Assembly: GCA_964598695.1 (NCBI GenBank)
Contig: CAZRDB010000047.1
Location: forward strand, 1-28,946
From: CAZRDB01 sp964598695
GTDB lineage: Bacteria; Armatimonadota; Zipacnadia; UBA1398
Length of the DNA stretch: 28,946 nt
Reading direction: 5' to 3'
The first letter of the stretch is position 1; every line of letters starts with the position of its first letter. The notes under the pieces are model-generated. The model saw nothing but the letters and a program-made list of their open reading frames with translations. It did no database searches and had not been told where the DNA came from. The position numbers and the translations under genes are program-made. This document shows positions 14,326-22,227 of the stretch, piece after piece.

Positions 14326-16614
14326 GTGCTGCACCTACTGCAGAGCGCTCTGATCCTCGTCGGGGCGCCCCTGCCCCTCGGCGATTCCCCCGCCCCGGTC
14401 GCCATCCCGCACTTCCCCGACCGCGTCCACGCCTTCGTCTGGCGCAACTACGAGCTGGTCCCCGCCGAGCGCATGGCCGAGGTGCTGGGCACGACCCCCG
14501 ACCGCGTCCTCGCGCTGGCCGGCGCGATGGGTCTTGCCGCGCCGCCGCCGATCTCCGAGGAGCAGCAGCGGCGCAGCTACATCACCGTCATCCGCCGCAA
14601 CTGGCACCTGCTGCCCTACGAGCAGCTCACGCAGCTCCTTGGCTGGACCGACGACGAGCTGGCCTACGCGCTCCGCGAGGACGACTTCCTCTGGGCCAAG
14701 CTCGGGGCGCGGAAGCCGAACTGCGGGCCTCTCCGCTGGGCCGAGCCGGATGCCGCGGCGCGCGAGGCCGAGGCCCGCATCCGCGCCGTCGTGCGTGACC
14801 GCTTTCCGCTCGGGTTGCGGGCCGAGGGCGACCCGCTCTTCGGCTTCGTCGACGCGCTCTCGTCCCGCGAGCCCGCCGCCGGCCCTCCCGTGGCCGACGG
14901 CTCGCGCTACCAGCCCCGCTACTGCTACTCCTACTTCGCGCTCTACGGCGACGCCCTGCTCGACCGCTCGATCGACTCCTACCCCGAGGGCTACCTCGAG
15001 AAGCTGGCGGCCACGGGGGTCGACGGGGTCTGGATGCAGGGCGTCCTCTACCGCCTCGCCCCGTACCCCTGGCAGCCGGAGCTGAGCGAATCGTGGGAGG
15101 AGCGCCTCGAGAGCCTTCGCGAGCTGGTGGCGCGCGCGAAGCGCCACGGCATCGGGATCTACCTCTACCTCAACGAGCCGCGCGCCATGCCGCTCGCCTT
15201 CTTCGAGCAGCATCCCTCGCTGAAGGGCGTGACCGAGGGCGACCACGCGACCGTCTGCACGAGTGTCGAGGAGGTCCGTGCCTGGATCCGCGACTCGCTC
15301 ACGACCATCTTCCGCGCAGTGCCCGACCTCGCCGGCGTCTTCACGATCAGCGGCAGCGAGAACCTCACCAACTGCTGGTCACACTACCAGGGCGCCGGAT
15401 GCCCGCGCTGCGCCGCGCGCGGCCCGGCCGAGGTCATCGCCGAGTACATGACGGCCGTCGCCGAGGGCGTCCACGCGGCGAGCCCTTCGGCGCGGGTGAT
15501 CGCGTGGGACTGGGGCTGGCAGGACGACTGGGCCCCCGGCGTGATCGAGCGACTCCCGCAGGACGTCGCGGTGATGAGCGTCAGCGAGTGGAGCATTCCC
15601 TTCGAGCGCGGCGGCGTCGCCTCCGAGGTCGGCGAGTACTCGATCTCGGTCGTCGGGCCCGGTCCGCGCGCCAAGCGCCACTGGGGCCTGGCGAAGGAGC
15701 GGGGCCTCACGACGCTGGCCAAGCTGCAGCTCTCGAACACCTGGGAACTCTCGGCCACCCCGTACATCCCCGCCGAGGCGTTGGTCGCGCGGCACCTGTG
15801 CAACCTGCGGGACCCCGAGCGCACCGGCGGCGAGCCGGTCGACGGCCTCATGCTCGGCTGGACCCTCGGCGGCTACCCCTCGCCCAACCTCGAACTGGCC
15901 GCCGTGATCGGCGCGCTCGACGACCCGACGCCCGAGCGGGCGATGCGGATCGTCGCCGAGCGGCGCTACGGCGTCGCCCATGCCGAGGCGGTCGTGGCGG
16001 CCTGGGAGCGCATGAGCGCGGCCTTCGCGGAGTTCCCCTACCACCCGGGGCTGCTCTACAGCGCCCCCATGCAGTACGGTCCGTCGAACCTGCTGTACGG
16101 GAGCCCGACCGGCTACCCCGCGACGATGGTCGGTTTCCCCTACGACGACCTGAACGGCTGGCGGGCGGTCTACCCCCCCGAGGTCTACATCCGGCAGTTC
16201 GAGACGATGGCCGAGGGCTTCGCCGAGGGCGCCGAGAGGCTCGCGGCGGAGATCGAGGGCGCCGAGGCGCCGTACCGCGCCGCGCTCGTCGGCGAGACTC
16301 GGATCGCCCGGACCATCGCGCTCCACTTCCGAAGCTGTGCCGACCAGGCGCGGTTCGTCCTCGCCCGCGACGCGCTCGCCAAGGCGACGACGCGGGCCGA
16401 GGCCGACCCGCTGGCCGACCAGATCCGCGCCGTGCTGCGACGGGAGATCGCCACGGCCCACGCGATGTACTCGCTCCAGCGGCACGACTCCCGCCTCGGC
16501 TACGAGGCCTCCAACCACTACTACTACGTGCCGCTCGACCTGGCCGAGAAGGTCCTCGACTGCGAGCACCTCCTGACCGAGTGGCTCCCGGGGCAGCTCG
16601 CGCGGCTGCCGTAG
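14326..16614 (+). CDS. Uncharacterised barrel-type putative glycoside hydrolase
   Basis: 762 residues from GTG 14326, which has GGAGGGAG 9 bases upstream; an earlier GTG at 14239 adds only Arg/Pro-rich sequence. The first part holds two similar 30-residue repeats (RNYELVPAERMAEVLGTTPD at 40-59 and RNWHLLPYEQLTQLLGWTDD at 91-110), each a helix pair ending in Leu-rich sequence. From about residue 190 a TIM barrel is likely: ATGVDGVWMQGVLYRL, HGIGIYLYLNEPRAMP, then FTISGSENLTNC with Glu345, a CPRC pair, IAWDWGWQDDW with Asp395, and MSVSEWSIPFERGG. I know this architecture as a recurrent uncharacterised family in Armatimonadota and Planctomycetota but not its substrate. The C-terminal 120 residues are helical. 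It opens a probable operon with the membrane protein 36 bases downstream. Confidence 0.75.
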   Translation: MLHLLQSALILVGAPLPLGDSPAPVAIPHFPDRVHAFVWRNYELVPAERMAEVLGTTPDRVLALAGAMGLAAPPPISEEQQRRSYITVIRRNWHLLPYEQLTQLLGWTDDELAYALREDDFLWAKLGARKPNCGPLRWAEPDAAAREAEARIRAVVRDRFPLGLRAEGDPLFGFVDALSSREPAAGPPVADGSRYQPRYCYSYFALYGDALLDRSIDSYPEGYLEKLAATGVDGVWMQGVLYRLAPYPWQPELSESWEERLESLRELVARAKRHGIGIYLYLNEPRAMPLAFFEQHPSLKGVTEGDHATVCTSVEEVRAWIRDSLTTIFRAVPDLAGVFTISGSENLTNCWSHYQGAGCPRCAARGPAEVIAEYMTAVAEGVHAASPSARVIAWDWGWQDDWAPGVIERLPQDVAVMSVSEWSIPFERGGVASEVGEYSISVVGPGPRAKRHWGLAKERGLTTLAKLQLSNTWELSATPYIPAEALVARHLCNLRDPERTGGEPVDGLMLGWTLGGYPSPNLELAAVIGALDDPTPERAMRIVAERRYGVAHAEAVVAAWERMSAAFAEFPYHPGLLYSAPMQYGPSNLLYGSPTGYPATMVGFPYDDLNGWRAVYPPEVYIRQFETMAEGFAEGAERLAAEIEGAEAPYRAALVGETRIARTIALHFRSCADQARFVLARDALAKATTRAEADPLADQIRAVLRREIATAHAMYSLQRHDSRLGYEASNHYYYVPLDLAEKVLDCEHLLTEWLPGQLARLP

Positions 16615-16650
16615 CGGCGGGCAGGGCCGTCCAAACCGTCTGTGAGGTGG

Positions 16651-18624
16651 ATGCCCGGCGTGCAGGACGTTCTCGGAAGCGCGGCAGCACAGGGCGAGGT
16701 CGGCGCTCGTCCCCGGACGCCCGTCCGCGCCGGCCTGGTGGGGCTCGCGCTCATCCCCTTCAACGCCTATTGGCTGGCGGTTGTCGAGCTGGTGCGCAGT
16801 AGCGCGTCGCCAACCTCGGTCTCGCTGTTCTTCAACGCCGTCTTCTCGCTGCTGCTCCTGGCCCTCGCGAACGCCCTCCTGCGGCGTCTCGCGCCTCGGT
16901 GGGCGCTCGACGGCCCGGGCCTCGCCTTTGCCTACGTCCTGGTCACCCTGGGCAGCGCGATGGCCGGCATCGACATGTTCTGCTGTCTCCCGCCGATGCT
17001 CGCCTACCCGGCGCAGTACGCCACCCCCGAGAACGGCTGGCGGGAGACCATGATCCCGCTCCTGCCGCACCACCTGGTGGTGACCGATCCCGTCGCCGTA
17101 CGCGACTACTGGCAGGGGGGATCGTCGCTCTGGGCGCCGGGCGTGTTGGAGGCCTGGCGCGGCCCCGTGGCGTGGTGGATGCTCTTCACCCTCGGGCTGA
17201 TCCTGCTCTACGTCGCGATGACGGTGCTGTTCTCGCCGCGCTGGATGGACTCCGAGCGCCTCTCCTACCCGATCGGCCGTCTTCCCGCGGAGATCGCGCT
17301 CGCGCCCCGCCGGCTCACCGTCGAGCCCGCCTTCGTGGCGGGCCTCGCGATCCCGCTCGTGATCGACTTCGTCAACGGGATGCACCAGCTCAAGCCGAGC
17401 TGGCCACTCATCCCCGTGAAGTGCCACGCGACGCCGGCGTTCACGATCGGCGCGCAGATCGTCGACCGGCCCTGGAACGCCATCGGACCCGTCAGCCTCT
17501 CGTTCTACCCGTTCGCAATCGGACTCGGAATGCTGCTGCCCACGCGGCTGTCGTTCTCGTGCTGGGCCTTCTACCTCCTCATCAAGCTCGAGCACGTCGC
17601 CGTCAACCAGGCCGGCTCCTGGACGAGCGAGGGCCTCCCCTACACCCGCGAGCAGAGCGTCGGCGCCTTCCTGGGGCTCATCGCCTTCGCCGTCTACCTC
17701 GGCCGCCGTTACCTCGCCGGCTTCGCGCGCGACGCGCTCCGCGGCGCTCCCGCCGGCTCGCGGCCGCTTGCGCCGCGCACGACGCTGCTGCTCGGTGTGG
17801 CGGCACTGGCGCTGCTGCTCCTCTTCTCCCGCCGCGCGGGGATGACATGGGGCTTCGCGACGGCGTTCTTCGGCCTCTATGCCGCCCTGTGCCTCTCGTT
17901 CACCCGGATTCGCGCCGAGATGGGCGTCCCGACGCACGAACTGCACATGGTCGGGCCGGGTCAGTGTCTCATGCGCTGGCTCGGCAGCCGGACGGTCGGC
18001 GAGGGCAATCTCGCGACCTCGACCGTCTACTTCTGGTTCAACCGCGCCTACCGATCCCACCCGATGCCCCACCTCGCCGAGGGGCTCAACCTCTGCCGCC
18101 GTGCCGGGCTCTCGCAGCGCGGCCTGCTCGGCTGGTCGGTCGCCGCGATGCTGCTCGGCGCCCTCTCCAGCATCGCCTCGATCCTCTGGCTCAGCTACCG
18201 CGACGGGGCAGCCGGCAAGTGGGGGCCCAACTACCACGCGGTCTGGATCGCGCTGGTCCCGTACGGCGAGTTGGCCACCGTGCTCCACGATCCCACCCGC
18301 GCGCACAGCGGCATGGCGATCGCCTCGCTCGTGGGCGCCGTCGTCGCCTTCGGCGCCATGGCCGCCCACACGTTCGTCCCCTGGTGGCCGCTCCACCCCG
18401 TGGGCTACGCCGTCAGCAACGCCTGGGCGATGGACAACATGTGGTTCTCGATCCTCGTCGCCTGGTGCATCAAGGCCGTCGCCGAGCGCTACGCGGGCGG
18501 CGGGACCGTCCGCCGCGTCGCCTTCCTCGCCTACGGCCTGGTGCTCGGCGACTTCGTGGCCGGCAGCCTGTGGTCGCTGTACGGGATCCGCAAGGGCATC
18601 GTGCCCTACTCGATCTGGCCGTGA
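16651..18624 (+). CDS. Polytopic membrane protein (DUF6784/DUF6785-like), candidate transporter
   Basis: About 657 residues. Start choice is open: GTG 16642, ATG 16651 or GTG 16660 are all in frame, and GAGGTGG at 16644-16650 would best serve GTG 16660. About 12-14 hydrophobic segments span the sequence, for example GLVGLALIPFNAYWLAVV, SLLLLALANALL, WWMLFTLGLILLYVAM and LLLGVAALALLLLF. Conserved-looking loops include TLGSAMAGIDMFCCLPPML, the ERLSYPIGRLPAEIA segment and FTRIRAEMGVPTHELHMVGP. This matches, in my recollection, the DUF6785/DUF6784 proteins, which are distantly reminiscent of oligopeptide (OPT) transporters. No activity is established. Lying between a putative hydrolase and a beta-helix protein, it could import the oligosaccharides they release, since no other transporter gene is present. 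Confidence 0.82.
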   Translation: MPGVQDVLGSAAAQGEVGARPRTPVRAGLVGLALIPFNAYWLAVVELVRSSASPTSVSLFFNAVFSLLLLALANALLRRLAPRWALDGPGLAFAYVLVTLGSAMAGIDMFCCLPPMLAYPAQYATPENGWRETMIPLLPHHLVVTDPVAVRDYWQGGSSLWAPGVLEAWRGPVAWWMLFTLGLILLYVAMTVLFSPRWMDSERLSYPIGRLPAEIALAPRRLTVEPAFVAGLAIPLVIDFVNGMHQLKPSWPLIPVKCHATPAFTIGAQIVDRPWNAIGPVSLSFYPFAIGLGMLLPTRLSFSCWAFYLLIKLEHVAVNQAGSWTSEGLPYTREQSVGAFLGLIAFAVYLGRRYLAGFARDALRGAPAGSRPLAPRTTLLLGVAALALLLLFSRRAGMTWGFATAFFGLYAALCLSFTRIRAEMGVPTHELHMVGPGQCLMRWLGSRTVGEGNLATSTVYFWFNRAYRSHPMPHLAEGLNLCRRAGLSQRGLLGWSVAAMLLGALSSIASILWLSYRDGAAGKWGPNYHAVWIALVPYGELATVLHDPTRAHSGMAIASLVGAVVAFGAMAAHTFVPWWPLHPVGYAVSNAWAMDNMWFSILVAWCIKAVAERYAGGGTVRRVAFLAYGLVLGDFVAGSLWSLYGIRKGIVPYSIWP

Positions 18625-18687
18625 CGGCACGCAGGCCTCGGCGCGCCTCCGGGGAACTGGCCTCCAGCCAAACAAGGAGGCCGGACA

Positions 18688-20808
18688 TTGACCCGCACCA
18701 GCCTGCACTGCCTTCTGTGGTTGTCCCTCGGCGCCGCGCCCCTCTCGGCCGGCTGGGCCGCCGAGGCCGACTTCTTCGTCGCGCCCGCGGGCAACGATGC
18801 CTGGAGCGGCCGGCTCGAGGGGCCGAACCAGGCCGGCACCGACGGCCCCTTCGCGACCGTCGAGCGCGCCCGCGAGGCCGTTCGCGCGCTGCGAGCCGCG
18901 AGCCCCGAGCGCGCCACGCCCGTCGTGGTGCTCCTGCGCGGGGGAACCTATGAGCTGGCCCAACCCCTCGCCTTCGAGCCCGAGGACTCCGGCACTGCCG
19001 CCTCGCCGACCATCTACGCCGCCTACCCCGACGAGAGGCCCGTGTTGAGCGGTGGCGTACGGCTCACCGAGTGGAGCGTCGGCGCCGATGGCCGCTGGCG
19101 GACCCAAGTGCCCGCTCAGGCCGATGCCTCCGGCGCGCCGTGGAGCTTCATCTCGCTCTACGTCAACGATGTCCGGCGGTCGCGGCCGCGGCTCCCGAAG
19201 CGGGGCTACTTCACGATCGCCGAGACGGCCGAGTCGACGCCCGCGAACGCGGAGCGCGGCTTCGATCGGTTCGTCTACGCCGAGGGCGATCTCGACCCCG
19301 CCTGGCACAACCTGGGCGATGTGGAGATCCTCCCCTTCCACATCTGGACCATGTCGCGCATGCGCGTCGGCTCGATCGACCCCGCCACCCGGATGCTGAC
19401 GCTGACGGCTCCCACAGCCAGCACCTCCTGGTGGGCCGCGATGCCCCAGGGCAACCGCTACCTCGTCGAGAACGTCGCCGAGGCGCTCACCGAGCCTGGC
19501 GAGTGGTACCTCGACCGCGCCACGCGCGAGCTGACCTACATCCCGCTCCCGGGCGAGACGCCGGAGAACTCGGTGGTCATCGCCCCCCGGCTCCCGGCCC
19601 TCGTCGAGTTCCGGGGCGACCCCGCCGCCGGCCGGTGGGTCAGCCACCTGACCCTGCAGGGGCTGGCGTTCCGCCACAGCAACTGGGCGACCCCGCCCCA
19701 AGGCCACACCTTCCCGCAGGCCGAGGGCAACATCGACGCCGCGATCACCGGCACTGGTCTGCGCGACAGCCGGCTCGAGCGGTGCCGGCTCGAGCACACC
19801 GGGGGCTACGGGATCGAGCTGCGGCGCGGCTCGAAGCGCGTCGAGATCGCCGGCTGCGTCCTGAGCGACCTCGGCGCCGGCGGGGTCAAGGTCGGCGAGA
19901 CGGCCAAGTTCGACCAGGAGGAGCTGGTCCCCAGCCACAACACCGTGCGCGACTGCTACATCGGCCCCGGTGGGCGCACCCACCCGGCGGCGATCGGCGT
20001 GTTCGTCGGCCAGTCCCCCCACAACCGGCTGCTGCACAACACCATCCGCGACTTCTACTACACGGGCATCTCGCTGGGGTGGTCGTGGGGCTACGCCCCG
20101 AGCGACACCCACGACAACGAGGTCGCCTGGAACGACGTCTCACGAATCGGACAGGGGGTCCTGAGCGACATGGGCGGGATCTACACGCTCGGGCTCTCCG
20201 ACGGCACGACCATCCACCACAACCGCTTCCGCGACATCCGCTCGTTCAACTACGGCGGCTGGGGGATCTACTTCGACGAGGGGACGACCCACATCGTCGC
20301 GGAGAACAACCTCACCGACCACACCTGGACCGGCAGCTTCCACCAGCACTACGGCAAGGAGAACACCGTCCGCAACAACATCCTCGCGTTCTCGCACAAC
20401 GAGCAGATCGTGCGGACCCGTCTGGAGGAGCATCTGTCGCTGACCTTCGAGCGCAACCTCGTCGTGTGGAGCGAAGGGCCGCTGCTCGGCAGCAACTGGA
20501 GCGCGCAGAACCTCGTGAGCGACTACAACCTCTACTGGCGCACGGGAGGGGCGGCCGTCGACTTCCGTGGCGTCCGCTTCGAGCAGTGGCAGGCCGAGGG
20601 GATCGACGCGCACTCGATCGTGGCCGACCCGCTCTTCGCCGATCCGGAGAACGGTGACTTCACCCTCGCGCCCGACTCGCCGGCCCTGTCGATCGGCTTC
20701 GTCCCCTTCGACCTGAGCGGCGTCGGCTGCCCGCTCCCGGCCTCGGAGCTGCCGGACGAGGCCGCCTTCCCGCCCGCGTTCCCGCTCCCGACCGACGCGG
20801 CGCCGTAG
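18688..20808 (+). CDS. Secreted right-handed beta-helix protein (pectate-lyase-like fold)
   Basis: 706 residues from a TTG start at 18688, supported by AAGGAGG (18674-18680) 7 bases upstream and a signal peptide (TRTSLHCLLWLSLGAAPLSA, cut near residue 24). The mature protein opens with DFFVAPAGNDAWSGRLEGPN followed by DGPFATVERAREAV, the usual entry to secreted parallel beta-helix enzymes. A jelly-roll-like section (about 115-290) leads to a helix with many repeated coils: DSRLERCRLEHTGGYGIEL, VEIAGCVLSDLGAGGVKVG, THIVAENNLTDH, ENTVRNNILAFSH. The protein ends in the PLFADPENGDFTLAPDSPAL segment typical of this group. Such proteins include polysaccharide lyases and GH110-type alpha-galactosidases; catalytic residues cannot be picked with confidence. 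It ends the plus-strand operon and is followed by a strong terminator. Confidence 0.83.
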   Translation: MTRTSLHCLLWLSLGAAPLSAGWAAEADFFVAPAGNDAWSGRLEGPNQAGTDGPFATVERAREAVRALRAASPERATPVVVLLRGGTYELAQPLAFEPEDSGTAASPTIYAAYPDERPVLSGGVRLTEWSVGADGRWRTQVPAQADASGAPWSFISLYVNDVRRSRPRLPKRGYFTIAETAESTPANAERGFDRFVYAEGDLDPAWHNLGDVEILPFHIWTMSRMRVGSIDPATRMLTLTAPTASTSWWAAMPQGNRYLVENVAEALTEPGEWYLDRATRELTYIPLPGETPENSVVIAPRLPALVEFRGDPAAGRWVSHLTLQGLAFRHSNWATPPQGHTFPQAEGNIDAAITGTGLRDSRLERCRLEHTGGYGIELRRGSKRVEIAGCVLSDLGAGGVKVGETAKFDQEELVPSHNTVRDCYIGPGGRTHPAAIGVFVGQSPHNRLLHNTIRDFYYTGISLGWSWGYAPSDTHDNEVAWNDVSRIGQGVLSDMGGIYTLGLSDGTTIHHNRFRDIRSFNYGGWGIYFDEGTTHIVAENNLTDHTWTGSFHQHYGKENTVRNNILAFSHNEQIVRTRLEEHLSLTFERNLVVWSEGPLLGSNWSAQNLVSDYNLYWRTGGAAVDFRGVRFEQWQAEGIDAHSIVADPLFADPENGDFTLAPDSPALSIGFVPFDLSGVGCPLPASELPDEAAFPPAFPLPTDAAP

Positions 20809-20846
20809 GGAGCGCCGCGGCGCCGCCTCCCCCCCAATGGATGCCA

Positions 20847-20885
20847 GACGAGCCCCGCCGGCCCTCAGGGCCGACGGGGCTCGTC
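20847..20885. terminator. Strong bidirectional hairpin terminator
   Basis: Left arm GACGAGCCCCGCCGGCCC (20847-20864) pairs with GGGCCGACGGGGCTCGTC (20868-20885) around a TCA loop: 18 positions with a single C-A mismatch (20858/20874). TCTCTCT follows on the plus strand. It lies between the convergent beta-helix gene (stop 20808) and small lipoprotein gene (stop 20908) and can serve both. Confidence 0.85.
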
Positions 20886-20907
20886 TCTCTACACGCGCGG
20901 TCCGACG

Positions 20908-21117
20908 CTACTTCTTGCCGCCCGTGTTGACGGTGGCCGAGGTCCCGCCGGTCTCCTTCGCCTTCAGCCCCTTCGGGGCATCCGCCGCCGTGGCGGCGGC
21001 CTTCTCCGCGGAGTAGCCCGCGTCGGCCCCCCCGCCCTTGCCGCATCCGCACAGGCCCGCGGCGATGAGGCTCCCGGCGCAGAGCGCCAGGGCGAGGCTG
21101 AGAAACGCAGTCCGCAT
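20908..21117 (-). CDS. Small predicted lipoprotein, second copy of the pilin-linked type
   Basis: 69 residues from ATG 21115-21117, with AGGTG about 8 bases upstream. A hydrophobic signal peptide (MRTAFLSLALALCAGSLIAA) runs into GLCGCGKGGG, so Cys23 or Cys25 is the probable lipid-bearing residue. The rest is low-complexity Ala/Gly/Thr/Lys sequence (EKAAATAADAPKGLKAKETG, ending TGGKK). No function is recognisable. It lies 53 bases downstream of a pilin-like gene, the same arrangement as the pair at 21987-23073, which supports it as a real gene rather than chance frame. It would be a small surface or periplasmic anchor peptide. Confidence 0.72.
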   Translation of the reverse strand: MRTAFLSLALALCAGSLIAAGLCGCGKGGGADAGYSAEKAAATAADAPKGLKAKETGGTSATVNTGGKK

Positions 21118-21170
21118 GTCGATCACCTGTCCCTGTCGAGATCGCGTCGCCCGCGGGGCGGGCGCGGCCG

Positions 21171-21935
21171 TTACGGGCCGACGCGCATGTGGGCGTTCTG
21201 GGGGTAGCCCGCGTACGTCCCGCCCGTGCGCGCCGTGTTGTTGAAGTGGTACGCGTTGTAGCGGAGCCACTTCGCGTGGCCGTCGCAGTAGGTCACGTTC
21301 TGGCCCTCGCTGTGGCGGTAGATCGTGTCGAAGTACGGGTCGGTCGTCGCCGGAGCGCCGAAACCGGTCGTGTGGGCTTGCCCGAAGACGAACCCCGTGC
21401 TCGCGGTGGACGCGGTGTAGCCCTCGACGAGCCAGCTCGCCTCGGCCGGGTACTCGGCCTGCACGAGCCCGCGCTTCTTGTCGTAATCCGGCTGGGTGCG
21501 GTACTGGGGGTAGCCCGCGAACATGTTGCCGCCACCGTACCATGCCCGGTAGTCGTAGTGCAGCCACGAAGGGTAGCAGTAGGTGCTGGTGACGAGGACA
21601 TCGGAGCCGAGGCCGTACGACGCGGGGTCGTCCGGCGCGCTCGGGCAGTGGTGGATCTGGGCGTTCTTGGCGTACGGGTGGAGCATCTCCATCCAGGTGT
21701 GGGGCTCCGGCGCCGGGCTGAACCAGACGTACCAGTCGTACATGCTGCGCTCGTCGTGGTCCTGCGTGTAGGCGATCGCGGCCGTCCCGATCTGCCGCAT
21801 GTTGCTCAGACACGAAGTCTGGCGGGCCTTCCCCCGCGCCTTGGCGAAGACCGGGAACAGGATCGCGGCCAGGATCGCGATGATCGCGATCACGACCAGA
21901 AGCTCGATCAGGGTGAAGCCTGCGCGCGTGCGCAT
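21171..21935 (-). CDS. Type II/IV pilin-like H-x9-DG protein
   Basis: 254 residues from ATG 21933-21935, with GGAGG 8 bases upstream. The prepilin leader MRTRAG is cut before Phe7 and is followed by FTLIELLVVIAIIAILAAIL, with Glu11 at the +5 position needed for assembly. After the helix comes LFPVFAKARGKARQTSCLSN, the signature of the large pilin-like families of Armatimonadota. Near the end is the H-x9-DG motif (His-SEGQNVTYC-AspGly) followed by HAKWLRYN. The globular domain is rich in Tyr/Trp. These proteins are secreted through or assembled by a type II/IV-pilus-like machine; no machinery genes are in the window. Individual roles are unknown. It follows the other pilin-lipoprotein pair on the same strand and is likely co-transcribed. 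Confidence 0.92.
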   Translation of the reverse strand: MRTRAGFTLIELLVVIAIIAILAAILFPVFAKARGKARQTSCLSNMRQIGTAAIAYTQDHDERSMYDWYVWFSPAPEPHTWMEMLHPYAKNAQIHHCPSAPDDPASYGLGSDVLVTSTYCYPSWLHYDYRAWYGGGNMFAGYPQYRTQPDYDKKRGLVQAEYPAEASWLVEGYTASTASTGFVFGQAHTTGFGAPATTDPYFDTIYRHSEGQNVTYCDGHAKWLRYNAYHFNNTARTGGTYAGYPQNAHMRVGP

Positions 21936-21986
21936 CGAGATGTCCTCCGTTCGATTCCGTGGGGCGGCGCCACGAGTCCGGCGAGC

Positions 21987-22199
21987 TTACTTGGACCCCT
22001 TGATCTGCCGGACCGGAGACCGCAGGTCTTCGCGCTCCGGCGGGGGGCCGGCCGGCTCGGCCCCGCCCTCGTCGGCGCCGGCCGTCGTCTTCGACGCCTT
22101 GGTCTTCGGTCCCTTGGACCCGCAGCCGATGAGGGAAACGGCCATGGCCAGCAGGAGACCGGCGGTCAGGAGGGCCATCGAGCGCTTCACGCGTGCCAC
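21987..22199 (-). CDS. Small predicted lipoprotein, first copy of the pilin-linked type
   Basis: 70 residues from GTG 22197-22199 (AGAGG 5 bases upstream; a second GTG three codons later is possible). The signal peptide MARVKRSMALLTAGLLLAMA ends in an excellent lipobox, SLIGC with Cys26. The mature part is short, charged and Pro-rich (SKGPKTKASKTTAGADEGG, then PPPEREDLRSPVRQIKGSK) with no predicted fold. It lies 28 bases downstream of the pilin-like gene at 22228-23073 and 51 bases upstream of the next pilin-like gene. It shares size, lipobox, Gly/Lys-rich start after the Cys and basic C-terminus with the lipoprotein at 20908-21117. Function unknown. Confidence 0.78.
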   Translation of the reverse strand: MARVKRSMALLTAGLLLAMAVSLIGCGSKGPKTKASKTTAGADEGGAEPAGPPPEREDLRSPVRQIKGSK

Positions 22200-22227
22200 C
22201 GTGTCCTCTCGCGCAATCCCGCCGCGC

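Noticed and set aside
3689..18662. GGGAACTGGCC shared by 3689-3699 and 18652-18662, both upstream of secreted hydrolase genes
   Set aside because: An 11-base match between two places is expected by chance many times in 29 kb of GC-rich DNA, and flanks do not match.
15379..20112. A 1577-codon open frame on the minus strand opposite the hydrolase, membrane protein and beta-helix genes
   Set aside because: It is Arg/Gly/Ala/Val-rich with no domain, runs antisense to three well-supported genes and is explained by the high GC third positions of those genes.
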